A DNA stretch of 64,000 bases from contig CM076264.1 in the NCBI GenBank assembly GCA_038380795.1, forward strand, positions 15,064,001 to 15,128,000, given 5' to 3'. Below are positions 12,400 through 25,096 of the stretch, piece after piece. This DNA comes from Pyrocephalus nanus (taxonomy: Eukaryota > Chordata > Aves > Passeriformes > Tyrannidae). The translations under genes and the position numbers were made by a program. A model generated the notes under the pieces. The model worked only from the letters and a program-made list of their open reading frames with translations. It did not search any database and had not been told where the DNA came from. Each line of letters begins with the position of its first letter. Within the stretch, counting starts at the first letter, position 1.

Positions 12400-12525
12400 C
12401 GCTTCCATTGACATCAGATCTGGAAGCAGATCAGATATGAATGGAAGACCCACAGTGAGTCAGGTTTGCATGTAAACCTCCAGTGAGTCTGGATTAGCTC
12501 CAATAGCTAATGTGATGTCAATGAA
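12400..12525. repeat. Cluster of nested direct and inverted repeats
   Basis: An 11-bp perfect inverted repeat (cattgacatca at 12406-12416, tgatgtcaatg at 12513-12523) encloses three further structures. These are a near-palindrome ggtttgcatgtaaacc (12463-12478), a 12-bp direct repeat cagtgagtc-gg (12453-12464 and 12481-12492, 28 bp apart) and a small hairpin attagct/agctaat (12493-12511, loop ccaat). No coding potential was seen. Confidence 0.6.
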
Positions 12526-14611
12526 AAAAACTGCACTGTATCCACTTTCAGATACTTCTGCTGCAAAATCAGATTGGTTTTAGTTCATGGATTAAAATTC
12601 AGCCAAACTGTGGGGATTTTTTTTTTTAAACGGATCCATCAAAATGTCATTAAAGGATTGTTAAGACATTACACAAAACAGTTTAAGTTCAGAAATCCAT
12701 GTCTAAAGAGGCCATTGGGCCTCTTAAAGAGGCCTTAGTTAAAAATAAGGGGAAAATAACTGATGTTTTGGTCTGTAGTACTAATTTTACCTTTCTACAT
12801 TTGACAAATATTAATTTTAAACAGAGGGTTCTTTTTAATATCTTTTATATCCTATTGGCAATTTCAGGCATTTTTATCCCCTGGTTTCTCATTGATGGAT
12901 TTATTCATTCCTGGAACCCGGGACGATTTTTGTCTGGGGATTGAAACCAAAAACTTATTCCTTCCTGAACAGCTTTCAATTATAAATATGTAGGCCATCA
13001 AGTATTCCCCTGATTTTTAAAATACATTTGCTTTTATTGTTTTCTGAAGTATATGTTTTATGATTACATCATTGCTGTTCTCCTGATCTCTGAATTCTTG
13101 CACCAAGTTTTTGAAAAAGAATAGAGCAAATGGAGAAGCCAGAAAGAAACAAAACCAGCCCAATTCCTATTAATAAAGCACCACCTTTTCTTTGCTTTGT
13201 GGTAAGCAACATGCATATCATGTCATGTTCTGCACACTCAAAGCAAAGTGTATAAATGTTACCAGATCCTTGCTTCTATTGGAAAGTTAAGGCTCTTAAT
13301 GTTAGAGCTTCTTCTTTACTGATTTCTTTCTGTTTCTGATGAACAGGACAAATCCATTATCATTGCAGTGTGGAGGTTTAAAGGTGTTTCTTACTCACTC
13401 AGAAATAATTCCTGCTCTGCATCCTAAACCACCAGTCGCTGAATGTCTTGAATGTCATTTTGTAGAGCACAGTGAACTTGATATTTGCTTTCTTGTGTGT
13501 ACTTTACTGTGCGTCAGTTACATAATATCAAGGCATTATAAAAATCTGTTGTATCTCATGGCATCAAGTCAAGTCCAGAATAAATTTTATTGCCTTTGCA
13601 AGAACCCAGTACAATTTAATTGTGTTTAATTTGGGGTAGACTTGCAGCCACTAGGTTACATGTGAGGAGACGGTATAAGCTCAATTGCATGTATCCTTTG
13701 TCATCACTAAGTGGGTGAATTCTATATTGCCCTTAACCTTTTGGAGGGATTATCTCTGCCAATAGTTACAGTTATTTAGGCCATTATATCAAAGATTTTA
13801 GGCTTACAAATAGTTAATAAATCAAACACCTCATTGTACATACAAGACATTTAAGGTTGCAAGAAGGTCAGAGAGGCGTGGATCTTTCATCAAGACCGGA
13901 AAGCTCACATATTAATCTGTCCCCTTTTCTGAAGTTTCAGGTATGCTATAGGTACCCACTTCAGTACTTTTATCCTGACCCTGGCTCTGGGACTGCCGAG
14001 GTGTTTTGCTGTTCAGTGACTATATTGCAGCAAGGTGTCAGCCTTGAAAGATATGAATGGAGATGCAGGATTTTTTGAATAATTTTGTATTTCATATTTT
14101 TTGTAGCATGCATAAGCATCTATTAATAAACAGACATGAATTCTGTCCTCAGGAGTAGACATTCCATACCACATTCATTCAGTCACTCCTTTTTCATGAT
14201 ATGGCTATGAAAGATTAGACACACTCACATATTAAAAATATGCTTAACATTAGTCATTTTCCTGGTTTTAGAACCATGCTTATATAATCTGGTACCTTAA
14301 GTCTGCTGAGGTCTCTGGGGAAACACCCACTTCAAATAGACTCTCATTCTCGTAAGCAGTAGGGATCTGTGCTATTTTGTTATGCATGGACGCAAGGGAT
14401 CATTCCTGATGTGCCAGTTGGACAAAGTCTTCTCTTCCCTTCCTTGCAAGGGAACCTAATACACTCTTGTTACATGCCTTGCTGGGAAGTAGTTATGATG
14501 CTTGAATTTCCAGGCTCCCAGCAAATGCCACACCTTTTCTTCATTGCATTTTTGAAACTCAGCTTACTGGTTTTATAACACAGCAGAGACAGAGTCTGAC
14601 AGTAGAGTCTT

Positions 14612-14623
14612 TGTGTGTGTGTG
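14612..14623. repeat. (TG)6 microsatellite
   Basis: Six TG units; short. Confidence 0.8.
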
Positions 14624-15018
14624 AACTCTCTAGGTAAATGCCAGCTTGACTCATCCCACAATTAAAACTTGTCAGAAGGAGATCCCAGTTTATATATTTG
14701 AGCAGTGTTATTGTTCAAGGGACAAACATAAGTGATTTGTCTCAATTTGATTGAGATGGCAAAGAAATGAGTGAGAAAGACTAACTAACAACAGATGCAC
14801 TTTTGTTTTCTTTGTGCTGTAGATATACAAAACAGAAATTGAATTCCTGAGTTGTTATTTTTGCATGCGTATGAAAAAAATATATCAGACTTTAGTCAAG
14901 GTTTTATCTAACCAGTAAATTTCATGCATTAAGCAACTCCTTTTATGCACTGCAGGCTAAATGATGTCTCCCTTCAGCTGTGCAGGAGCACTGTATGCAC
15001 AGAAAATGGTTACACGTT

Positions 15019-15104
15019 CATAGAATCATAGAATTACTTAGGTTGGAAGGGACCTTAAAGATAATTTAGTTCCAACCTCTCAACTTCCCTCTTCAGTGTC
15101 AAGG
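15019..15104 (-). mobile_element. CR1 LINE, short 3' terminal fragment
   Basis: This is a textbook reversed CR1 3' end. It starts with two copies of the 8-bp terminal repeat (tcatagaatcatagaa), then 'ttaggttggaagggacctt' and 'agttccaacctc'. It is truncated after about 85 bp, so it holds only 3' UTR and no coding part. It is the best preserved CR1 terminus in the window, which suggests a younger insertion than the copies at 4.4 and 10.3 kb. A second CR1 piece in the opposite orientation begins about 160 bp to the right. Confidence 0.93.
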
Positions 15105-15264
15105 AGTCAACATTCAAACACGAGTATAGGAATAACTAACTTATACTGATGACCATGTTAATGTCAGAGAGGGATGGTATTATTAATAAAAGCCAAGGAT
15201 GATTCTACACTCCAGAAAGCTTTCTTACATTCAGAGGAATGCCTGTGCATACATGACTCAAATG

Positions 15265-15662
15265 AAAAGGGCCTCGAGGGGAAGCTTTTTGAGGATCGGC
15301 TGAGGGCACTTGATCTGTTCAGCCTGGAGAAGAGGAGATTGAGGGGACACCTCACTGCAGTTGCAAATTCCTCATGAGGGGAAGAGGAAGGGCAGGCACT
15401 GATCTCTTCTCTATGGTGAACAGTGACAGGCCCTGAGGGAATGGCCTGAAGTTGTGTCAGAGGAGGTTTAGGTTGGATATTAGAAAGAGGTTCTTCACCC
15501 GGAGGGTGGTTGGGCACTGGAACAGGCTACCCAGGGAAGTGGTCACAGCTCCAAGCCTGATAGAAGCCTTTGGACAACACTCTCAGGCACACGGCGTGTC
15601 TCTTGGTGATGGTCCTGTGCAGGGCCAGGAGTTGGACTCAATGATCCTTGTGGGCCCCTTAT
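15265..15662 (+). mobile_element. CR1 LINE, truncated copy with ORF2 C-terminus
   Basis: The sequence is in CR1 sense orientation. Landmarks in order are 'ctgttcagcctggagaagag', 'aggcactgatctcttctct', 'ggtttaggttggatattaga', 'ggcactggaacaggct' and 'gttggactcaatgatccttg'. A plus-strand frame from 15452 encodes the ORF2 C-terminal signature ([32 protein letters not shown]). The reading breaks after that point, and the copy ends before the expected ATTCTATG repeats. It is therefore truncated at both ends relative to a full CR1. No flanking target duplication is obvious. Confidence 0.93.
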
Positions 15663-16189
15663 GTACAACCATCCTGATGACATCTTCAGTACTTTTATCC
15701 CAGAAAATACCTATAAAGGTGTATGAGGGTTTTTTTCCTGGGTTTCTCTGAAGTCTCTGACCTCTTTCACAAACTTGCAGTCCAATTCAAATGCTCTGTC
15801 ACATTTTTCCTGTCTCTCCAATGCCTCCTCTACATCTCTTTTTTTTTCAGGGCAGCAGCTGCTGGGCTCCTTCTTTGAGGCTCTCAGCAAAGCTCAAAAG
15901 CCAAAAAAAAAAATGCACAGAAATGTCTGAACTAGATTAGCATTTCTCTGCAGGACTCTTGACCTATTGGTCTTCTTAATCTTAAGGGTCAATCACCACA
16001 AGAATTAATTCCTACCCTGTAACTTAATAGTGACCCTGATTGTAGACAAGCTTTTCCTTGTCACCATTCTGGCAAGCACACAAACCCTGCTGACTTCATA
16101 TCCCTCTTCCACATACCACTACCCTCTTTTTATTGAAAAACCCATCTTTCCTGAGCTGCATCCACAGCTGTAAGAGTGGGGACTGACAC

Positions 16190-16203
16190 ATTTGCATATG
16201 CAT
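16190..16203. promoter_or_regulatory. Putative POU octamer/MORE-like site
   Basis: atttgcatatgcat contains the POU octamer ATTTGCAT and also matches the palindromic dimer site ATGCATATGCAT at 11 of 12 positions. This is motif evidence only. Confidence 0.35.
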
Positions 16204-18817
16204 GGTGGCAGGCTGAACCCTCAGGACTCTTCTAATTCATTGAGAGCTGCCAGACATGGATGCCCTGTTGTCAGTAAGGGGGATTCAGCTTTGGCATGTA
16301 ATGTTGCATTATATAGGCTGTATATATAAACTCCTAATCTGCTAAACACATAAGTTTGCTTAAGTGTTGGGATTTCAGAAAACAAACCACTTTGATATCA
16401 CTTGCATAAATTCCCACATTTGTGAATATTTATGGGATGACAGCTCAGGGTGGGAACGTGTAGGTCCAGAATTCACCTCTCATTGAAAAAAACTTGGTCC
16501 CTAAGAAGCAAAAACCACTTCTATAAACAGGGCATTTATATATTCTCAACAATTCAGTATAAAAGTATGTCCTAATACTACCAACTGCTGCAGTTTAAGA
16601 AGTCACATAAAACATTTGTAAAAACAGTTGAAATGCCAGTCTGCTCTGGGCATTGCAAGTAATCAGTGTGTATGGAAACAAGTGTGTTTGTCATTAAACG
16701 AATGTATTTTCACTGATGAATTAGTATTAGCAAATTAATTGATGATTATGTTCATTTTCATACATGAGTGTAACCTGGAGTGACCAGGTGGTTATTTCTA
16801 TGTGGACCTTTGTGAACACTCACTAAAATGGTTAGGCTGCAATACCAGTTGTTGATTCTGTTGACTCCTCCAGAAAAATAAAGGAAGAAAAAAAGATGGA
16901 TCCAGGCATCAGTCCTTATAAACACAGTTTAAACAATGTGATTTCACAGTTGCTTAAAAGTCACAGAGCAGCTGCGTTGAAATTGTAAAATCTGCAGTTT
17001 TATTATGCCAATGACTTTCTATTGGCCTCAGTCATAAAACAACATACTCCTCTCTGAAGTTCTCTGCTAAACAAAAAACACATCCAGACTGACTAAAAAT
17101 CAAACTCAGACAAGCAAAAAACAATTTGGCCTTCATTTTGCTGGGCCCAATTGGTCCAATAATAAACAATTTTATTTTTCTTCCTCAGTGCTAGTCCTAC
17201 TGATAATTACCTTATTCCCAACAGAGAGTATAAAGCACTGAAAACTATTGCTGAGAAGAATTCAAAAAGAGTAATTTGTTCTCCTTCAGGAGTTAATGGC
17301 ATACTGAAATTTTTCTAACTTTTTCTACTAATATTTTTGTACAAATTTTAAATTTGCCAACAACAAAAGAAGATCTGCTGAGGAAGTTTCTTTCCAGCAG
17401 AGAAGACACAGAAGTGCTAATCATTCACTATTGCTTGGGAATTCAGGTGATGGTTTTCAAACAAATTATTGCTTCTAGAGTAATAACTATTTTTAGCCTA
17501 CATCTTCTGTGCCCATGTCTGTAGTTAGAGGGTACATTAAGGTCTAGTGTACTGTATACTGTAGGCAGAATAGAAATAGGTTCTAAATATAGCACTAACT
17601 TGAACGCAAAATAGATGTTCCAGATAATACTTCAGGCAGTGAAACTACTACAACACCGTACTGCTTATAAGTGTAATGTCAGTGAATCAGAGGAAACAGC
17701 TCTTTTCATGATTTCTGTGATGACAGGTAACGTTTGAATCACATACTTCAAAACAAGGAAGATATAGGTAGGAATATTGCCCTTTGTTCATTTAAAGTTA
17801 ACATTCTAAATCTGATTTCTTTGTGCTTTTTAATCTGGATTTTCTAATATCGCATGTGGTTTTTTTCATGCTTTGTACTCTCTGACAGCAGTGACTTGTC
17901 AAATATTTGAAGGACTGCATGCAGGGATAGGTGGGGTACAAAGCCTTCATGAGCAGTCTGTAAGTGGCATACTATGACTTGCATCAAATTATACTTGCTT
18001 GGGATTCCTTCTGGTAATTGTGTATTTGTAATGGTATTTACCAGCCATATGACAGGATAAAAGAGAACATGGTGCACTGTGGCTATAATCAGAGTATCAA
18101 ATATTGAATCAGTAGGAAGCCCCAAAAGACATTCTGATTATCCATTTAAATTTCTTAGATTTAATTCAGTCTGGTGTTATGCATACCCTTAGATTTAGAA
18201 AACAGTGAATATTAATCTTCTGAAAATATAAATAAAATTGATCTCAGTGGACATTATCTGATGACTCATCTGTTGGACTATGTGAAAATTCAGTTACTAT
18301 CAAATAAATGTTATTTTTGGAACAGCTACAGCTAATGCAGTCATCATGCTGCCAATGAGTATCTTTTAACCTTAGGACTTACATTAATTTTACAGTGGAA
18401 CTGAAACCATAGACCACGATCATTTAATAGACTACCTAGGTACACAAGCCTTGATCTGAATCTAGATTTCTTGGCTCTCAAAAGGACACTGAATTGTTAA
18501 TGTTCAGCTTTCAGTTGAATTGGAAAGGGCCTTTCATACATCTCAGAGATAAGATTTCAGATTGCTTGCAGACTCAGCTTGATCCTCTTAAACTATTTCT
18601 GGTTTTATACTTGGACGGCAATGGCAAATGGATTATTTCATTCAAGTCAGCAAGAATTATTCAGTCTTCTGACTGCATCCCACCTTGACCTTCCACTTCA
18701 AAGCTAGCACTCAAAGGCTGAGAGCACCACACAAATCCCTGCTCTGAGACCCACATCACAGACAGGTTACACTCTCCCAAGCATCACTGCAAAAAAACTG
18801 ACAGCTAACAAAACTGA

Positions 18818-18832
18818 TTTTTTTTTTTTTTT
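18818..18832. repeat. T15 homopolymer tract
   Basis: Fifteen T followed by aattatc. Simple repeat. Confidence 0.9.
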
Positions 18833-19333
18833 AATTATCTGATGCAATATGTCACATAGGTTCCCAGGCAGTCCACATCTCCCAGAGCTGTTTCAGGTAT
18901 GTGAAAACATGACCATGAATACATTAATTCTCTGAACATTAGTGACTAATGTTATTCTTCCAAACCAGAGTTTCCAATACCAAAGAAGGAAATTGAGAGG
19001 AAATGCTGGTAGGGTGCACCACCGTGTGTCTCCATCTGATCTCTGTACAGATGGAAAAGGAGGTGATCACAAGGAGTGCAGGATGATTCCTGGAAAGCTG
19101 TGATAAATTACATGGAAGATGATTCAGAGCACTCTGTGCTTGAAATTGATACTTCACTGCATTGCCTTCTGGATTCTCCATTAGCCTTTCAAGCAACAAC
19201 CAAGGTTCTAGTTTAAGGATCCAAGCTCTAACATATCATATTTATGTTGGGCATGGAAATTTTCTTGGGCAAAAATACTGAACTCAGATTACATACACAG
19301 TCATAAAAGGCATAAGGCTTACTCCACTCATTT

Positions 19334-19347
19334 AAAAAAAAAAAAAA
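19334..19347. repeat. A14 homopolymer tract
   Basis: Fourteen A after cattt. Simple repeat. Confidence 0.9.
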
Positions 19348-19591
19348 TCTGGAAAGCTTCCAAAACATTCTGGATAGTAAAAAAATGCCAATGATGATAA
19401 CATTAAAATATCAATTTTAGTAAAAATAATTACTTTTGGACAAACTGGATGTTCTGAAATTTCTAAATCTTTATCAGAAATGCTGTATGATTTGCCCTCC
19501 TCAAAACATACATGTCTTAACCAAAGGCTGCTTCCGCTTCTTTTTGATTGTTTCTTTCCCAAAATGTAACATTTCAAAGAATTAATCTCTC

Positions 19592-19646
19592 TTTTGTGTT
19601 TTGTTTTGTTGGTTTTTTTTGTTTTGTTTTGTTTTGGGTTTTTTTT
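19592..19646. repeat. (TTTTG)n-type low-complexity tract
   Basis: Imperfect TTTTG pentamers with G-T interruptions for about 55 bp. It is complementary in type to the (CAAAA) tract at 25050. Confidence 0.9.
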
Positions 19647-20499
19647 AATTTTTATTTACAACAATCAAAGAAAAAAGCCCTCACACATGAAAGGACTGTA
19701 AAGCAGAATGTTATCTAATGTAGTGAATCACAATGCATGATTTGTGTTTTCTTTAACTGATTTAAATCAGAGCTGCATTGCAAATTCCTCCTTGTCAGAG
19801 AGAATGTAAAGTCTGGGCAGCTCTAGAGTTCTAGCAAACCTGAATATTGACCTTGCACATCTTTTCTTTCACTTTTTGAATGCTCATGAACTTAATTTGA
19901 GTGTAAGTGTTTCAAGGATCAGTCTGAAACAGTGTTTTTGAACTCAGCTGGGTCATAGGAACTTTCTCAACACTCCATTGTAATTTGCAGTTTCGCTATA
20001 ATAAAAGCCCCAAATATATTGCTACTGTCTAGACATTTTATCTGAAACAAGTGTCCTTTGTAGTCTCAGAGGACTTCTCTATTTTATTTCCAGTAAATCA
20101 AAGTCTGTGAAGAGCTTTGGTTCTTATTAAGACATACCCTTCACAGTCCAGCGACTGCCAACAGAGGCAAGCCATTGACAGTTCATTTACATATAAGTGA
20201 TGACTTCCATCAGGTAGCTGGCTCAAAAATACAATGGACATTTAGAGCATATCCAATATTTCTTGTTCTCTGATGAGCATCAAGTGCCAATTTATACATA
20301 GAAACCGACTATTGGAAAGTGAATTCTTCTCTTCACTGACCTTACATTGCTTTTTGCAGATCCGGAGTGACATATTGTCATTCCACTAAACACAAGTTCA
20401 TTTCTCCAAAGAGGGGTGGAGGGCAAGCTGGTATCAATAAATATCAGAGCAACTGTACATTTCATAGAAAAAAACGCCCCGGGTGCATTACTTGGTAGC

Positions 20500-20940
20500 A
20501 CAAGTCACCACACTTACCGTAAAGTGGCCAGTAAGGTTTGGATTCAGGGGGAATGGGAGGACATGAGCCCCTGCAGTGACCCAGCACCTGGGCCAGGCAA
20601 TGCAAAGGTGTAGGGGCTGCTGCTGCCTGGAGTACAGCTGGACAAACAGCCACACTCCACCCTGGGGCTGGAAGGAGTGAGGACAGAAGACACTCTGGAT
20701 GCCACTCCTGATAGTGGATAATAATGGATCCTTGGCTGGAACAAATATGACTTGACAAGGCACAGCGAGGTGACCAGCCTGCTGTGGGCTGCAGCTGGCT
20801 GGGGCCAACGCAAAACAGGATTCAGTCCCTGACATGGTTTTGTATTTAGGAGATATGGTGAGTAGAGGACCAGAGGAGCAGTGGTGAACTGTACCCAAAG
20901 GTCTGGCATTGATAACAGGTGACAGATGTGCAACCACTGT
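20500..20940. other. GC-richer island of unknown origin
   Basis: Base composition is clearly more GC-rich than the surroundings, and the minus strand carries the two longest open frames of the window (20544-21005, 153 codons; 20488-20937, 149 codons) in different frames over the same bases. Neither resembles a protein I know. Two overlapping open frames usually reflect scarcity of A/T-rich stop codons rather than coding. It could be a relic of an LTR element or an unlisted repeat; no terminal repeats or CR1 landmarks were found. Confidence 0.4.
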
Positions 20941-23896
20941 CTGCAGAGGATGAGGGAGAGTAAACCACTCAGATTAATGTTAGTAATTTTACTTAGGGTC
21001 TTCACTTTTGGAAGGCATGATTTACAAGGTCAAAGGCACAGCAGAAGAATTTTTAGAAAATAATAGAAATGTAATAGTAGAAAATTTTAGTTGTAAATAA
21101 AAATAGTAAACAAGGAATAGGAGAAAACTTAATAACTAAAATACTGAAACAGACTGGAACAGGCGACTCCTGATAACTGGACAGAGGCAGAGTACATGTC
21201 CCACAGCAGCATCTATTTACAAGACTGTTTCTTACTTTTATGTTAAAAAGGATAGAGGAAAGCAGAGAAGAAGCCTTCCAATTACCCTATTCTTTCCACT
21301 GAGAGCAGCAGCAGCAAATGCTTCAAATCTTCTCCAGATTTTCCTCTGCACCCAAGTTATCCTCAAAGCTAAAGCATCAGTTATTAGTAGGCAACATGCT
21401 TATGCCTTCAAACTAATCAGCAGGAGGGTGGTAAACTGATAACTTGTTGGGTCATTTTTAATCTCAGAAATGATAATCGATTGACTTCCTTCTGCCAGAT
21501 GCTTAAGCATCTTGTTTTGGCAGAATGATCACGAACAGCAGGGGATGGACAGTTGGAAACTCCTAAAGGGCATCCACTGGCAGTGGATAGACACTCATTC
21601 CTAAGCAGCACATCTATTTTAGAGAGTCCCCATTGCCTCTCACCTCCAGGTGGGCTGGATGCTGAACCAGCTGCTGGTGTGCCTGCGTGGCAAGGGGGAA
21701 GAATACTCTGTGAAAATAATACTCCTTAACAATTTTCCTGCATCATTTGTTAGCTGTGCTTATGAGACAAAAGAAACTAGTCCTGCCTGCAGTCCTCAGT
21801 ACTTTCCTCCATGCTGCACAGCAGATTTATGCCAGTTTCAGGGGTAAAGGTACCGCTGCACTCACTTAGAAAAATTATAGGTGCCTTTTACTGTTTTAGG
21901 CCCAAAATTCTGAAATATTTACTGAATTTTTAAAAATTTTAAAGCAGGATGTTGCCTCTCCACTTACAGGATGACTGTCAGAGTAAAGATTTAAAGAAAG
22001 TTAAAGAAAAAAACCCTTAAATAAAGAAACTCTTTAACATATGTTGCCCTTGGAATTTTACATTTTTCTTATCAATTGACTATGCCATGGTGTTTTGATC
22101 TCTGAATCCGTTATGTACATTGCACACTGATTCACTCTATCATATGCAAATTGATACATATGTTCTTTAAAATGTTCTAAAATTTTGTAATCTGCTGGAT
22201 TTTATTTTTTTGTCCTCACTGAGATCTTCAGCATGAAGGGAGAGTCCTGTATACTGCTTTATCTCAGATGTATCATTTTTTCCCTACAAAGGAACACCAC
22301 TACAGTGGAACTTGATTTTTAAGGCTTCACCAGCAACTTTTCATGCAGTGGCACCAGAAATCCTGATCAGAGATGATTTTATTCTCTCATTGAAGAAGTT
22401 GCTAATGCAGCTGACACTTGAAAATGAGCATTCTCTGACTTTCAATTGAAAAATGTTGCAGTAAAAAAAAAAATTATTAATTAGAAGCACATCAGGAGTT
22501 TAATAATTAGACATTTTACAACAAAGACCAATAACAATTCAATACCAAAACCCCTGAATTCTGTATTATTTAGACAAGGCTGATAAATTTCTTTTCGCAG
22601 ATGAGATTATTCCAAAAAGCTTGCATGATTTTTCAGACTGATCCAAGAAGATCCAATTCATATTCTAAATAACCAAATTATTAGCCAGAGTGACCATACA
22701 GAACCATGTCGTATTTGCGAGTAAAGCTCAGTTCAGTTATTCTTAGTTTCAGTTACTGGATTCCTTCAGGTCAGTAAGAGTGCAGGTCATGTAGAACTCT
22801 TTTCATGTGATCAAAGAGAAATACTGCTGTTTTAGATTACTTTTAATTCTTTACAAAACTTTTCTTTTTTACTTTATAAACCCCACTACATCCTTATTTT
22901 GGCCATTCTATAACATACAGTTTTTCAGTTTTAACCTTTGCTAAGACATTTGCTCTGTAATGCCTTTTAGTTTTTTAGAAAAGGAAAATTAGAGTCCGAT
23001 ATGTAAAATGCAATCCTTACAAAAAGAGAAAAAGCACTTTTTAAAATTTTATAAACCAAAATAAGGAGAAGGGAAGTTATTTACCGTATGGTTCTGTAAA
23101 TCCAGAGGTCTCCCTATTTTATTTATTCTTGCCTGATGTAGAGCCTTGTTTTAGTGTACAGTAAAGGAAAGGGAGAGCGTAAGAAATTTTTCTCATCCTG
23201 ACCAAGTTAAGGAAGAAAAGTGTTGCCAGCATATGACAAGAGGAAAGACTTATTAGCACCTGTTGATTAGCACCTGATGATAGGGAATAAAAATGGGACC
23301 AGAAATACACCCCTGTACGTCTGCCAGTCACTTACAGGAGGATATAAGAGTTGACACAGAAGGTCCTAAGTAGTAACCTTTTATTTTCCTCAAACTTAAC
23401 ATTTTCTTCTTTATGTCCCTGGGAGAAACACTCCTAAAATGCAAGTAAAACAGGAGCTTAGGGAGTCAGGTACGACTACACTACGCACTTAAGGTCATGC
23501 TTCACGTGTTTCCACCAGAACAGTAAAAAAATACATATTTTTGCAATTAAAAGGTAAATTCAGAGTAAGAGGAAGAAGAAATACTGCTTTTTGTTCTGCA
23601 TTCATAAAGCCCATTACCAACTTCATTTGTTGCACAGAAGTGCATAAATACTCACTTGAAAATAAGACCAACACCATCCAGAGCTATGTTTGTGGTATGT
23701 ATTTTGGCTCACTTTAAAGTAAAATAAAATAACATATATTTAGCTTTAAAATGGCACATACTTGGCACAGTTTTGATGAATAGGAGTTTACCATGTGGAT
23801 ATTACTTTTTACAGAAAATAGACTATTCAAAAGAAATAACAAGAGCAGGATGCTTTCTAATACGTTCCAAAAGTAGAGAAAACAAACACAGACAGG

Positions 23897-23912
23897 CAAA
23901 CAAACAAACAAA
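23897..23912. repeat. (CAAA)4 microsatellite
   Basis: Four exact CAAA units. Short and simple. Confidence 0.85.
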
Positions 23913-24849
23913 GGACTTCGTTCTGCAAATACTTTCACATGTGAGAAAACAGCATTTTGCTGCCTCCACGACAGTGGCTATTTTAGCAGGAAGGTGGGCT
24001 GATTCCCTTCTAACAGGACTAGCATTATTGCCATTGAAGTAACAGGTAGTCAAATTACTTCTACACACATAAAATAACTTTTTTATTATTATTTTATAAC
24101 TATCTGTCATTAATACGATAGAGGATTCAAATGATGCACATAGACACATGCACGGACACCCCTATTTCGTGCATTTACCCAGTATACCACACCATTGAAG
24201 AAAGCTGGGCCAACAAGTCCCACAAATCCCATTACTGCTGATGGTGAACTTTCAGGGTGAGACTGGGAGGAGGCTTTGTGTAGCAAATAGACTTTGTGGT
24301 GTATTTCAAGGACTAGGCAGGAGATATAGAGCTGAATAAGTTTTCCTTCCTGCATCGCTCTGCTCAACAGGGCCTACACCATTTTGGCCACTGTGTTGCT
24401 CCTGCTGTGTCTTGATGTTGAATATGTTCCTTATAAATCCTCTTAAAAGATTATTTGCACCTTTAACATTCTAGCTGAGTGATGCAGTTCTCAGTGATGG
24501 TCTCCAACTGGAAAATACAATTGGAATCGCTAGAGAATAATTATGAAGAGTATAGAAAGAAACAATTGCCAAGAACATTTATATTATGATTTCAAAGTCT
24601 AACCAAGCTTCTCCTCCATCAGTAGTGAAAACAAGGAGACAGGAGGAGAATAACAACAGAAGGGACAAGAAAGAGAAGCAGCTGGAAGAAATAAGCAGGA
24701 AGCCCCAGAATGGAAACTCTCTTGGCAGGATCTCTGGAAAATAGACCCATATCCATAGAGCTGAACTGTATAAAATAACCCATTACCAAATAAAGATTTA
24801 AATAATACACATGTTTAACTTTTCTATTACCTGTTCTGCTCAAGTAAAG

Positions 24850-24864
24850 AAAAAAAAAAAAAAA
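24850..24864. repeat. A15 homopolymer tract
   Basis: Fifteen consecutive A. Read in frame it produces poly-lysine or poly-phenylalanine stretches, which are artefacts. Confidence 0.9.
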
Positions 24865-25049
24865 GATTTCTTCCTCTGCACGGTGCACTTGATCTCTCAA
24901 GGGTTTTGCAAATGGAGACTCTCTCACCAAAAGCCCCCTTGTTGGGGAGTATCCATATGGCTTCTCCAAGTCTCATCAGCACTGGGGTGTGTCAGAAGTG
25001 GGATGGGGTAGTGGGAAGTACAGGAAGTAATGGCAGAAGTATTTCATTT

Positions 25050-25096
25050 AAAAAAAAACCACAAAACAAAACAAAACAACAACAAAAAAACACAAC
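25050..25096. repeat. (CAAAA)n-type low-complexity tract
   Basis: Runs of A broken by C at 3-5-base spacing. Three clean AAAAC-type units lie in the middle. Confidence 0.88.

Larger units (their letters stand above)
10733..15018. other. Non-genic single-copy DNA
   Basis: AT-rich. It contains the repeat cluster at 12400-12525 and a (TG)6 at 14612. All open frames are under about 100 codons and lack recognisable motifs. Confidence 0.6.
15663..20499. other. Non-genic single-copy DNA
   Basis: AT-rich. It holds the octamer/MORE-like site at 16190, an imperfect palindrome ggcccaattggtcc near 17145, and homopolymer or pentamer tracts at 18818, 19334 and 19592. A 93-codon minus frame (17844-18125) is the only notable frame and is not recognised. 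Confidence 0.6.

Noticed and set aside
15164..15517. 117-codon minus-strand open frame
   Set aside because: It is the antisense reading of a CR1 copy and carries no independent evidence.
15830..15910. Polypyrimidine run ending in cag, like a splice acceptor
   Set aside because: No open exon with a donor follows and the downstream sequence is not recognisable; such sites are common by chance.
24619..24969. 116-codon minus-strand open frame with poly-phenylalanine
   Set aside because: It translates the A15 homopolymer; an artefact.
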